Shown here: piece after piece, positions 11,806 to 21,905 of the stretch
How positions within the stretch are numbered: position 1 is the stretch's first letter
Layout: every line of letters starts with the position of its first letter
Assembly: GCA_003508835.1 (NCBI GenBank)
Contig: PUFA01000084.1
Location: 2,294,001-2,358,000, forward strand
Direction: 5' to 3'
Origin: Eonycteris spelaea
Lineage: Eukaryota > Chordata > Mammalia > Chiroptera > Pteropodidae
DNA length: 64,000 bases
Position numbers and translations under genes: made by a program
The notes under the pieces: generated by a model
Databases searched by the model: none
What the model was told of the DNA's origin: nothing
Seen by the model: only the letters and a program-made list of their open reading frames with translations

Positions 11806-11819
11806 ATATTAATATTAAT

Positions 11820-12900
11820 ATAAGAGAAATGCAACTGATAAAACTAACCAGGTTGATCAAAAAATGTCATGTTAGCAGTATTAAGAATTAGCTGACAAAA
11901 CTAAAGATTTTACATATATTAAAAAGATAAGTGAAAGTTAAGAATGAAATTATGCCAATGCTGACAACTTGGAGATAAGGGAAAAATTGTTTGAAGATAG
12001 AAACTACCAAACCTGAGTTGGCATATCTGTTAAAGAAACTGTTGAATTTGTATCTAACCTCCCTACAAAGAAAACTTCAGGGCCAGTAGCTTTACTGGGA
12101 AATTATACCATGCATTTAATGAAGAAATAATACCAATTATGAAAGTTAAAGGGAAAGATATATATCCCAATTCATTTTATGAAGCCACCATTATACTGTT
12201 ACCAAAGACAAAGATATTACCAGAGATAAAAATAACAGAACAGTAACCCTCATAAAGATAAATATAAAAATTCTTAAAATTTTAGCTAATTCAACCAGTG
12301 ATATATAAAAATGATAATATTTCATATTCAAAGGTGGTTTATTACAGGAATGCAAGGTTAGTATAGCATTTGAAAAATCACTCATTATATCAACAGATTA
12401 AATAGAAAAAAACGTAATTCATGCAAGAAAGGCAGAAAGAGTATTTGGCAGAATCTAACCTACATACATGGTAAAAACTCTCAGGAGCCTTGTAATAGGG
12501 GCTTTTCTCCACCTGGCATAGGTCAACCACAAAAACTTATAGCTGATGTCATATTTTATGGCTAAATACTGATTATTTTCCTTTTAAGACAGGAACAAGG
12601 CAGTGACATCTGATCTCACCACTTTTCATCATTATAGTGGCTATAAGGGATAAGGAATATAATTCATAAGGAAGAAAAGATATTCGAATGGGATAGAAAG
12701 AAGGAAAACTATATTCACTGAAAATATGCTTTTCTAATATAAAGTTCCACAGAACCTACAAAAAGAGCTACAGAATTGATAACTGAATTGAAAGTGAAGA
12801 AATAAGGCCAATATAAAAAATCAGTTGCATTCTTACATATTTGCAATTGAAAATTTAAATTAAAAATAGTTATTACAATAGCCTCAAAATTGAAATAATT
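11820..12900 (+). mobile_element. Old L1 ORF2 remnant, sense
   Basis: Sense L1 starting near the 'LARLIKK' region (11840-11870). It passes the 'PGPDGFTSEFYQ' region ('cagggccagtagctttactg' near 12079), the 'LPNSFYEA' region ('cccaattcattttatgaagc' near 12167) and 'GFIPGMQGWFSI' ('tacaggaatgcaaggttagt' near 12343). It then runs into the segment around the FADD motif (12560-12800). All frames are broken. It is head-to-head with the antisense L1 pieces on its left. Confidence 0.83.
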
Positions 12901-13559
12901 AGCACATTAAGTCATTGCAATACTAGAAGCATAAAATATTGAGGATCATGGTGAAGAGAATTTGGGTAGAGAAGATGAAAATAGAAGAAATCGTTAAGAG
13001 AGAGACTCTGAAGTAAAAATGGGTGGAGAAAGAGGACTATTAAGACCATAACTCCAAAGATGACATTATGAGTAATAGGAAAAATGCTGGCTCTATTAAC
13101 AAAAATAGAAGAGCAAAAGTGAAACTGATTTTAGGAAGAACATTTAATGTCTTTGAGCAAATGAAATTTTAAAAGCCAGAAAGATACTCATGTGAAATGC
13201 ATTCTACTGATCTGTCCTGCCTTTCCCTTAAATAATGATTCCATCTTTTTCACCAGTGTTATTTATATCCTTTCCTCTCCTCTCATTCCTTTTTCTTTCT
13301 CTGAGTAACTTACCCACTCTCAAGGCTCATCCATGTTGACATCCATTGTGTTTATTGCCAATATCATTTTGAAAGCTCATCTTACCTTGAATGTTGCTAA
13401 ATATCTCTACCAACCTACAACATGTTTTCCCATTACCAAGGATACTGCTAAACTTAAAAAAAAAATTGGTCCCAGTATTCACCTAGGCAGAACACTGCTT
13501 GCTATGTCTCCTTGGGGTAACATTATTCTTATGGAGGAAATTTATTCTGAATGACCCTC
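12901..13559. other. Unassigned sequence, no gene seen
   Basis: No recognised gene or repeat. The 73-codon frame at 13333-13554 has no domain that I can name. Part of the right side could belong to the same old LINE as 13560-13820 but cannot be aligned by eye. Confidence 0.45.
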
Positions 13560-13820
13560 CAACTAGTAATTAGCCAGTCTGGGCCATAATTTCTCATTGA
13601 ATTGATAATGGTGCAATGAAGTAAAGAATGTAAAGCTTTGCTAAAGTCAAAGGGGCTCTGTTGTCTCTCTTTCATCTACCTATCCTATCATTTCTTTGTA
13701 GAAGATTAATCTTGTAATTTCATAAAATGCTGGCACAAACTTTATGGTTTCATTACTATGTATTTGATATCCTCATTACGGCCTTCTTGTGCCTAGGTTA
13801 ATTCTTCTGATAACATATTT
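13560..13820 (-). repeat. L3/CR1-type LINE reverse-transcriptase fossil, antisense
   Basis: On the minus strand, bases 13630-13656 read FDFSKALHS, which fits the CR1-clade reverse-transcriptase motif A 'YLDFSKAFD' that carries one catalytic aspartate. The next codons keep the hydrophobic pattern and 'RNYGPDW'-like text expected after the motif. Upstream on the minus strand is the degraded 'QHGFxxxKSCLTNL'-type region, with no clean frame. CR1/L3 elements died very early in mammals, so this is among the oldest fossils here. A chance match is possible because only one short motif is clear. Confidence 0.55.
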
Positions 13821-14934
13821 GAATTCAGACAAAAGATGGGACTTCAGGGGGTTAGTTACTATGAGTATACCTTATCAAAATTTTTCTATTTATTCCTAAT
13901 CAAGAAGAATGCCTAGCGCAAAGAATCTGCAGACTTAAATTGACTGATAAATTCCTTTTTTTCTGTGATAGAATAGAGCTCTGTTGTGGGTTACAAGATT
14001 GTAGCACTGGCTCTTTCTGTTGTGTAACAGTATCCTCAAATGTGCCAGAGGAAGAGATAGTAAAAACAATTTATTTTTTGAATGCTATGTCCTGGTGACT
14101 CTCTTCTAAGCACAACTTTACATATCATGACGTGTGTCATTCAGAAGGGCAGAAGGGCCCATTTAAAGTAAAGGTATAATAAAAGATGGTTATGTTGTCA
14201 GAAAATAAGAACTTTCTTCTGATACCAATCATAATATTACCATGCAGACTGAGGAAGTCAGATTTACAAAGGTTTAATTCAGCCTGGCTTTGCAATGGAT
14301 TGTCCATGGCACCCATCTATACTCTGGAATGTAAAAACTTCTCTGAACAGTGACTAAATAGGGCCTTTGAAATGATCAGGAATTAGTGTGCGTGTCCACT
14401 ACACATGTCTCTAGAGCTATCCCAGGTTTCCTGTGCTTTCATTAAGGTATTAGGATACCCTTCAAAGACAGTACATAGAGTAGAGGTTCTTGACACATAC
14501 TGCAGAAGCTGTGGCTTTGTGGGGACTTCAAGAAGGAAGATACCACTTCTCCTTAGTGGATGTAGCATTTGAATCGGGTTTAGTTTGCATCTTACTGAAA
14601 TCATTAGGTTTTCAATCTTTCTCATCATATCCTCATTTTTTAAAAATTGTTTTTTCTCTTGCAACTCTCCTAACAGGCCCTATATTTAATTTGATTTATT
14701 ATATTTGCTTATTTTACTGTATTTTTTACCATTTCTGTTCCTCTGTTTTTCTAATTCATTAGTTTTTTACTTCATCTTTCTCTTAGCTATTCTATTGTTA
14801 GATCGCTATTTTTCTATTTTTTGGTATGTCTTACATATATTCAATGTTTAACTTATTTTTCTTTTTCCTAATTATTAATAAAAAATTTGACACTATGAAA
14901 CTGCAACAATAATTTTGTCCACATGCCATCTTAG
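13821..14934. other. Unassigned sequence, no gene seen
   Basis: No gene was recognised. A short stretch near 14070-14135 ('gactctcttctaagcacaac') resembles an antisense MIR core but is weak. T-rich text at 14690-14880 may be very old antisense L1. The paired frames at 14383-14664 (minus) and 14490-14762 (plus) overlap in opposite strands and show no domain. Confidence 0.45.
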
Positions 14935-15345
14935 TGGGGGCTGCCTAAGTTGATATAACAAAAGGATCCCAGAGTATAATGGCTCAAACGAAGTTGTAAT
15001 ATATTCTTTCTAATATGATAGTCTAAGTAAGTCTAAGACATTAAGTGGCTCTGCTTTGTGGTATCATTCAGAAAGCTAAGTTTCTTTCATTTTTTATTTG
15101 GTCTTTCCTAGGGTATTGTTGTCTTCTTTATGGTCAAAACTAAGACAACACAACTTTCAGATCTAGTCCAAGTTAAGTGACTTCACCTAAATAAATATTA
15201 TGATGACCTAGAAATCGCACAAATTATTTGTCTTAATCCCATTGGGCAAACCATAGTTACACAGTCAAACCTAGTTACAAAGGAAGCTGAAAAATGTGGT
15301 CTCTAGCTTTGTGACTTTCTCAATCAATAGGAAAAAAAGCAAAAT
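14935..15345 (-). mobile_element. MaLR/ERVL-type LTR-like repeat, antisense
   Basis: The left edge ('gggggctgcctaagttgata' near 14936, then 'aatggctcaaac') has the reversed LTR end pattern 'ggctgctgtaacaaa...tggcttaaaac'. The right part ('cccattgggcaaaccatagt' near 15238, then 'ggaagctgaaaaatgtggtc' near 15282) matches the reversed left part of the same family. It lies between antisense L1 pieces. Confidence 0.5.
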
Positions 15346-15384
15346 CATTTTGGGGCTCCACCCCATATTTTAATAAACAATGTT

Positions 15385-15935
15385 CTCATTTTTACCATTT
15401 CCTAAATAGTATATGATTTAATTTTCCTCTGATTCAATAGTAATTTTGGAAAACTTTAAAATTTCATTTATTTGAGGTTTTTAAAAATATTTCTTATTAA
15501 TTTATAACTTTGTTCTCTTAGAACTATGTCTATATGCTTTCTTTTTTTTTTTTTTGACTAAGAGAACTTGGGTTTTTATCAGTTATTATAAATCATCCAC
15601 AATTCTTGAAAAGAAAGTCTTAAATCTGTACATAGGATTAAAAATTCAAATGTACCATGTAATAACTTGCTTAATTATTGTATCACTTGTCAATGTATTT
15701 CAAAACTTTTTGTCCATTGATCTAGCAAAAGAGATTGTTGTATTAAGGTCTCCCACAATTATTGTGTCTCTAACATTTTTGCTTTCTGTATTTTTCTGTT
15801 ATTTAATACAAAATTTTATGAGTCTTTTCTTCTGAAGTTTATGTTTAATTAATATAAAATAACCCTGTTTATTCTTTTTTATTGTTATTTGGATTTAATA
15901 TTTCATACTATTAATGTTGATTTTTTTTATTGTTT
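15385..15935 (-). mobile_element. L1 ORF2 endonuclease-region remnant, antisense
   Basis: The string 'aaggtctcccacaattattg' near 15745-15764, followed by T-rich text, matches the reversed L1 segment 'ttgaaatctccaactataattgtgg', and surrounding text is consistent with it. A T-run at 15540-15554 lies inside. The 93-codon frame at 15554-15835 is a by-product of the T-rich strand. Confidence 0.65.
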
Positions 15936-16048
15936 TAGGGAGTTTATTAAGTAGAAAGATGAATTGTTTTCAAGTGTAAGAAGATACATTCAGCATGAAG
16001 GGTGCTTGCTGTTGGGGGAGTGGAGTGTGTGGAATATTTTAAATAACA

Positions 16049-16049
<1 letters not shown>

Positions 16050-16083
<34 letters not shown>

Positions 16084-16095
16084 TAATAATAATAA
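16050..16095 (+). repeat. (TAA)n microsatellite
   Basis: About fourteen TAA/ATA units with one interruption. It generates the apparent isoleucine- and leucine-rich minus-strand frames at 15947-16147 and 15990-16190, which are not genes. Confidence 0.97.
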
Positions 16096-16489
16096 AGCCT
16101 GGGACTTTCTGGTAAGGAAATAGTTGAGAAACCCTTTCCTTCTTCACGATTCAAGTTACTAGAATTTATCAATGTAGGCCAGAATGACATGTCCAGATTC
16201 TACTAACTGGGACTAGATGAGCTTCCTGAGATAACATCACCTCAAGAGCTTAAATCAGCTGGACCAGTGGCCTTTCTAGAGTAGTAAGGTGTGTTAAAAG
16301 TGAAATGTGCTCCTAGGTTCCCGAGACAGTGGACATGGAACTCTCCCAGCTCAGTCTTCTTTAGGCTAAGCTTTTGCTGGAACAATCAGGCCTGCTGATG
16401 AATCTTAACTTAACATTCTAGAGCCCAAACAAATGTTGGTGAAGGACGCTTTGGTAGATCATAACATGGAGGGAAGGATGTTCTTTGTG
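16096..16489. other. Unassigned sequence, no gene seen
   Basis: Moderately GC-richer than its surroundings. It has repeat-like character ('agatgagcttcctgagataa' near 16215) but I cannot assign a family. No open frame of interest. Confidence 0.4.
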
Positions 16490-16910
16490 AAAATTCTCTG
16501 TGTGAATCTGTGTTATTGTACCCTATTCCCAAATTTGGATGAAATATATTCTCCACCCCATTCTCAGACTTTGTCATGTAACTAATTTTGACTAGCAGAA
16601 TTGGGATAATGTGTCATATTATGACGAAGCAAATGTTTTAAAGAAAACTATGATTTGGTTCAGCTCCTTGTGGTTTCCCTTCAACCATGAGAATAGCATT
16701 CTCCAGACAGGAGATGCTTCTTCCCAAACCCTAGAATGAAGACTTGTGAAACATATCTGAACTGATCCCCTAGCATAGAGCAACTTGTGAGCCACCTACA
16801 TGTAGCGTAAATAAGAAATAAATCTCAGTTGCTGTTAATCACGGCAAAAAATTTTTAGGTGGCTACTGTTTGTTACACAGCCTAAACAAGCAAAATCAAC
16901 TAATACAGAA
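16490..16910 (+). mobile_element. MLT1-type (MaLR) LTR, sense, diverged
   Basis: The 3' end ('aggtggctactgtttgttac' near 16857 and text to 16910) matches the common LTR ending '...aagttttggggtggtttgttacacagcaatagataac...atacag'. The left part contains 'ccaccccattctcagacttt' and the 'tgactagcagaattgggata' block, which fits the 'tgaccaatagaatgtgg' block of these LTRs. No internal region is present, so this is a solo LTR. Confidence 0.55.
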
Positions 16911-17660
16911 CTTTATATCTGGAAGTTTTGTCTCCTATGAATATGAGAGAAAATAGAGTAAAACTTTTGGACATATGTAAGCAATGGAAAGATATTTATA
17001 TATGCAGACATATATAATAAATATACATATATTTATATAATAAATGTATATGTAGTTCATGTTTATTTTGTTTTTTTTTCAGATACATGGAATGAATAGG
17101 ATCAGAGTATTAGATAATAAAAATTGTTATTTTAAGAAATATTTTTTACTGAATCTTCCAAAGGAAGTGTATCTACATTGGTTTTTTAAAAAATACTTGT
17201 GCACACAATGAAACTTAGCCTTGAAAACTCTTTTTAGACATTTATTTATGAACAGATACAAAAGTTGAGAATACAATATATTCCATCTATAAATACTTTA
17301 CACAGCTTCAATAGTAACAACACTCTCCCATATTTGCCTTGGATGACTAGCTGAACATTTTGATATTAAACTCTATATCCTTTACTCTTCCTTTTGAGTC
17401 TGCTGGGCATTATTAAAGCATGTCACAGGCATTTTGTCATCTAACACATAAATACTTCAGTATATATTTGCAACACACATGAACTTAAAAAAGTCATAAC
17501 CATATCAATATCACATTCACTAACATGATTTCTTAGTATTATCTAGTATTTAATTACATTGACCAGTGTTCACATTTTATATGTGAGTCACATTATCTAT
17601 TTATATTTATTTTAATCAATAATAACTTTACCCCCTTTTATGTTTGTTGTTTTAAAAAGT
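16911..17660. other. AT-rich unassigned sequence
   Basis: Contains an AT-dinucleotide-rich patch at 16988-17050 and runs of T and A, with no gene and no repeat that I can place. Confidence 0.45.
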
Positions 17661-18320
17661 AATTTTGTGGAATTACTCACATTTTAGATTTGATTGCTTT
17701 CTCATAGTCTCATATAAATTTTTATCCTATCATCAGATTTCCTGTAAGCTGGTAGTTAGATCCAGAAGCTTGGTGAGGTTAAGGTTAATTTTTGTTGTCA
17801 TGACGATGTTATTCCTCTTGCATTACATCAAGAGGCACATGATATTTGGTGGGTGTACTTTTAGTGATGCTAAGATTGGCAATGATATTAGTTTGGTTAG
17901 TTTGTTCCCTTGATTGAATTCCTCCAACAACTTTTCAACTAATAGTTTAAGCAGCTATTGACAGTAAATGTCTGAATTTATTATTATTGAATTAAGGCAT
18001 ATATATATTTATGAATATATATTATGAATTAAGGCATATATATATATATTTTAGTATAACTATGAACTCAGATGATTTATATTTGGTTATTAGAGGTCCT
18101 TTAAAGTTGGATACTGAGTTCTCTTTGACATAATCTTAGTAGTCTTTGATAATTTCTTGCTTTCAGGCACATGTGTCATTTTTCACCTTTACATTTCCTG
18201 CCCCAAATATGGATTTAGGGATACTCTTAATTGTAAATGAGATTTACCAATCATAACATGGGCACTAAGGATACTAATTACTACAGAGTTGCCATTGCCT
18301 TTAGTCCTTTCAATTTGATA
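17661..18320 (-). mobile_element. L1M-type 3' UTR, antisense (copy 1)
   Basis: The string 'tttcctgtaagctggtagtt' near 17738, 'catcaagaggcacatgatat' near 17826, 'agtgatgctaagattggcaa' near 17862 and 'caacaacttttcaactaata' near 17925 match the reversed long 3' UTR of middle-aged mammalian L1s. A second copy of the adjoining part of the same UTR lies at 19700-21905. The two copies overlap around the 'cctgccccaaatatgg' and 'gggcactaaggatac' blocks. Confidence 0.75.
17989..18053 (+). repeat. AT-rich tandem duplication
   Basis: The string 'gaattaaggcatatatatat' occurs twice (about 17990-18009 and 18026-18045), separated by AT repeats. It is probably an AT-microsatellite expansion with local duplication inside the L1 3' UTR. 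Confidence 0.85.
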
Positions 18321-18659
18321 AAACCAGAAAATATGTCATTTTTACAATGGAAAATTAAATCAAGAGTTTCTGCTCACTTTTCCTACTCAAAAAAAAAAAA
18401 GATTATAGTTTTTACTTAACCTTGTTTAAATTAATGTAATATTTATATACCTTTTTCTCTTATATGGACAATATTTTATCCTCAGTATTAATAATAATGT
18501 TTGTTCACTCCTTACTCTATCAATCATCTAATGTATATATGTATGTATGTATGTATCATCTACCTAAATATAATATTTTCTTTCTTAATACTATTCTTAA
18601 ATCAGTTTTAAGACTCTGTTTAGCTATTTAGTGGCCAACTATTTCCCCTTCTTGAGCAG
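18321..18659. other. AT-rich unassigned sequence with short (GTAT)n
   Basis: A short GTAT/ATGT tract lies at about 18534-18556. Nothing else was recognised. The 60-codon frame at 18237-18419 ends in an A-run and is spurious. Confidence 0.5.
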
Positions 18660-18856
18660 TTGATTAACTTCAGCCTCCAACCAGTTCCCTTATAGGGGTT
18701 CTCACATTTTGGGGTTACTCTGCACTCATTCTAATCATCCTGGAGCCAGGTACTGGATAACAAGGGACATCCCCTATGCCAAGGAGCCTGAAAAATTATT
18801 CAAAATTGCCAGCCCACAAGAAGCTTGTGAAAACTAGCTAACCCCACACCGCTTGC

Positions 18857-18872
18857 CTACAGCTAGCTGTAG
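18857..18872. promoter_or_regulatory. 16-bp perfect palindrome in the LTR U3
   Basis: CTACAGCTAGCTGTAG equals its own reverse complement and contains AGCTAGCT. In a U3 region this could be a dimeric transcription-factor site, but nothing beyond the symmetry supports that. Confidence 0.4.
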
Positions 18873-19016
18873 CTTGCTATTATCCCTAGTGTAACCCCGT
18901 GTGGCCTGTGTGTCAGCCTCATCTGGTTCTGAGCTGTAATTAACAAGGAATTCTGCCTTTCACCTATCCTATTGTCATTGTTTTGTGTCCTGCCAGCAAA
19001 AAGATCCTTAAATCCT

Positions 19017-19023
19017 ATAAAAC
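19017..19023 (+). promoter_or_regulatory. TATA-type box of the ERV-like LTR
   Basis: TATAAAA follows 'aaatcc' inside the LTR-like block at 18660-19060, at the position where U3 promoters of this class carry their TATA box. It is almost certainly inactive today. Confidence 0.4.
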
Positions 19024-19060
19024 ATGCCCACCCATCCCACCACTTAGTTTCAAAATAACA

Positions 19061-19369
19061 AAACCTATATTATCATCAAAATTACGATAAATAAATGCAG
19101 TTTAGTTTTTTTCTGTGGTTATTTCGGGGTTTTTTTGTTTGTTTTTGTTTTTGTTTTTATTTTTTTTAGAGCAATTTGCACCAGGGAGGTGCAGCCCAAA
19201 TATTGTATATTTCAAAATTCTTCCTTTGAAAAGCCTCTCTTCACTTGAAATTATTCTCTCAGTGGCTTTGTTGACAATTTGATATGCAATTAGGCTCATT
19301 TGTTCCAGCTTGTTTTTGATTTTAGGGATTGCTTTGCTTTTCAAAAATTCAATTTCATTTTAAAATTAT
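19061..19369. other. Unassigned, with T-rich tract
   Basis: A GTTT/T-rich tract spans 19107-19170. The remainder, up to the antisense L1, is unassigned. The 80-codon minus-strand frame at 19102-19344 ends in the T-rich tract (lysine/asparagine run) and is spurious. Confidence 0.5.
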
Positions 19370-19690
19370 GCAAAATATTTACATAGTTGCAAAATTATAT
19401 GTATAAAACAAGATATATTAAGAGAAGTTTCACTTCAATAACTGACCCTCAAACCATCTTCCATTCTGTCTTTTTACTATAGGTTACCGTTTTTACTAGT
19501 TCTTGATTTCTCATTCTATTTTTTTTTAAATAAAAAAGTAACTATGCACACACACAGTCACACACAGGCTTGAATGTTTTCCCTACCTTGCTTTTCTCGA
19601 AGGTAGCATATATTGCACACTCTTCTGAACTTTATTTTTTAATTAACATTTCCTGAAGATGACTCCATATAGCTATTGTTCTTATGCTTA
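19370..19690 (-). mobile_element. L1 (L1M/HAL1-type) 3' end, antisense
   Basis: The blocks 'gcaaaattatatgtataaaa' near 19389, 'aaccatcttccattctgtct' near 19452 and 'aaggtagcatatattgcaca' near 19600 match the reversed L1 3' end of the form 'acatatgtacaaaag...cccagaggcaaccactg...tggtagcatactatacacactg'. It is distinct from the neighbouring long-UTR copy. Confidence 0.6.
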
Positions 19691-19699
19691 AAAAAAAAC

Positions 19700-21245
19700 T
19701 TTGCTGCTTGGAATAGTTTTACATTTACAGAATAATTACAAAGGTGGTACAGAGAGCACCCATATACTTTGCATCGTCTTTCCTCTATTTGTAACATCTT
19801 GTACTAATATGGTAATATTTTTACCTTTAATAAACCAATGTTAATATATCACATATTATTGTATCATTACCAATGTATTATTATACTAATATATTATTAA
19901 GAATATGTAATTACCAATATTATATATGATATATAATACTACATATTATATAAATTGTGAGAGTGGCAATAATATATTACCAACATGTTATTATATTGTT
20001 ATCAATATATTAATAATATACCAATATATTATTATTAATGAAAGTTCATACTTTACATAACTTGTCTTAGATTTTTGTCTTACATTCTTTTTCTGTTCTA
20101 GGATCCCATTTAGGATACCACTACATTTAGTTGCCATTTCTTTTGAGACGATTCTTGGCTGTGATAGTTTTTTAAACTTTCCTTGTTTTGATGACCTTGA
20201 TGGTTAGGAGGAATACTGGGTAGGTATTTTATAGAATGTCTCTCTATTGAGATTTGCCATTTTTTTCCTCATGATTACACTGCATTAATATATTTGGGGA
20301 GGAAGATCACAGAGGTAAAGTGACATTAAGATACCATATCAAGGGTGCATACTATAACATGACATCACTCTTTATGTTGACCTTAGTCACCTAGCAGAGG
20401 TAGTTTTTGTCAGATTTATCCTCTGTAGTTTCTCTTTTTTCCCCTTCCCATACCGTTTTTTGTTTGTTTGCTTGCTTGCTTTTGTAAGGAAGACACCTCT
20501 ACGCATCCACACTTAGAAGAGAGATATGCTTGCTCCACCTTCTTGGGAATAGAATAGCTATGTAAATTATTTGGAATCTTTATGCACAAGAGTTTGCCTT
20601 TTTTCCCTCATTTATTTATTCAGTCATTTATTTACATTGGTATGGACTCATAGATATTTATTTTATACTTTGAATTGTAGTCTGGTACTATTTTATTGCT
20701 CACACTTGGTTTGGCCATTGGGCACTCTTTCAGTTGACTTCTGTTTTTTATTTTTGTTTTTTATTTTTGATATATACAAGAATGGGGTTTTATTTATTAT
20801 TTTTGAGCATTCCTTTACTCTTTGTTACAAGATGCTCTAGCTTCATCTTGCATATTTCCTGTCCCAGTTCGAGAATCAGCCATTTCTCCAAGGATCCCAA
20901 GTTTCTTTTATTGAAGAACGGTATTAGAAACCAAGATCTGGACATAAGGCATGTTCATTGCTCCTGGGGAGTCATTCCTTCTAGACCCTCAGAGCAAGGA
21001 AATATATGTAGGTATATTAATACATTTATATATAGTGCTCATAAATAATTCTATATGTAATTATCTGTGTCTATATTAGTTCTTACTGATGTCTCCAACT
21101 AATCAGTTACCACATGGTTTATTTCAGCTTCCTCTTCTTGCTTTATATGTAAACTCCTACTAAATTTTAATGAGAAACCTGTTAATCCAAGGAAAACAAC
21201 TCCATGAACAAGAATATAGTGCTTACTGGCAGTATTTCTTTTTCT

Positions 21246-21277
<32 letters not shown>

Positions 21278-21905
21278 CCTCTTTAGCTGACAGATTCTAG
21301 TCATTTCCAAAGTTACTTAGGTCAACACTTTCAGTGAGGTTGTTACATATATTTGTAATACAGTTAAATACTTTTGTCAGCCTGCATTCCATGCTTAGAT
21401 CCTCTGACCAGAGAGCTTTTTCTTATATTAAAGCTCACGATTTGTGCTATAAAGTTCTGCAGATTTTGACATGTATAATGTCATATTTTGACATTATAAC
21501 ATCATGCACAATAGTTTCACTTTATGGGGTTGGGAAAAGTTTCTCTTATTAACACATCCTCTGAACTCCTGGTAATCACTGACATTTTTACTGTGTCAGT
21601 GTTTTGTCTTTTCCAGAGTGTGTATAATTGTTTTCATTCACTTAGCAATGTGCATTCAAGGTTATTTCACGAACTGATGTATATATATTTTTAATTGCTG
21701 AACATTATTTTATTGCATGGATGTACCAGTTTGTTTATCATGCACCTATTGAACATAATCTTGATCGCCTCCAGTTTTTGCAAATTATGAATAGCTTGCT
21801 ATAAACATCTGTGTGCAGTTTCTTGTGTGGGTTTGAATTTTTGATTCATTTGGTTAAATCCTTAGGAGCATGATTGCTGGTTCATGTAGTAAGATCGTGA
21901 AACCA
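19700..21905 (-). mobile_element. L1M-type long 3' UTR and ORF2 end, antisense (copy 2)
   Basis: Very recognisable reversed L1M text: 'tacatttacagaataattac' near 19720, 'atcccatttaggataccact' near 20103, 'gatgaccttgatggttagga' near 20190, 'gcactctttcagttgacttc' near 20723 and 'gaatcagccatttctccaag' near 20873. ORF2 C-terminal text follows: 'tgcatggatgtaccagtttg' near 21714 and 'ctataaacatctgtgtgcag' near 21800. The copy is interrupted by an AT-rich expansion at about 19810-20040. The frames at 20571-20840 and 20734-21048 are by-products. Confidence 0.85.
19810..20040 (+). repeat. AT-rich low-complexity expansion (TATTA/ATATT-rich)
   Basis: Almost only A and T, with recurring 'accaatatatta' and 'ttatatt' strings, several times over. 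It lies between two L1 3' UTR blocks that are normally near-contiguous, so it expanded inside the element. Confidence 0.8.

Larger units (their letters stand above)
18660..19060 (+). mobile_element. ERV-type (ERV1-like) LTR fragment, sense
   Basis: GC-richer than its flanks. The block 'tggagccaggtactggataa' near 18741 and 'aaggagcctgaaaaattatt' near 18781, with a 'tcctataaaacatgcccacc' TATA-type core near 19013-19032, has the layout of a gammaretrovirus-class LTR U3. The R and U5 parts are missing or unrecognised. A 16-bp perfect palindrome lies in it (18857-18872). The family is not named. Confidence 0.5.

Noticed and set aside
15947..16190. Minus-strand frames with poly-Ile/poly-Leu segments considered as membrane peptides
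   Set aside because: These are (TAA)n read in two frames.
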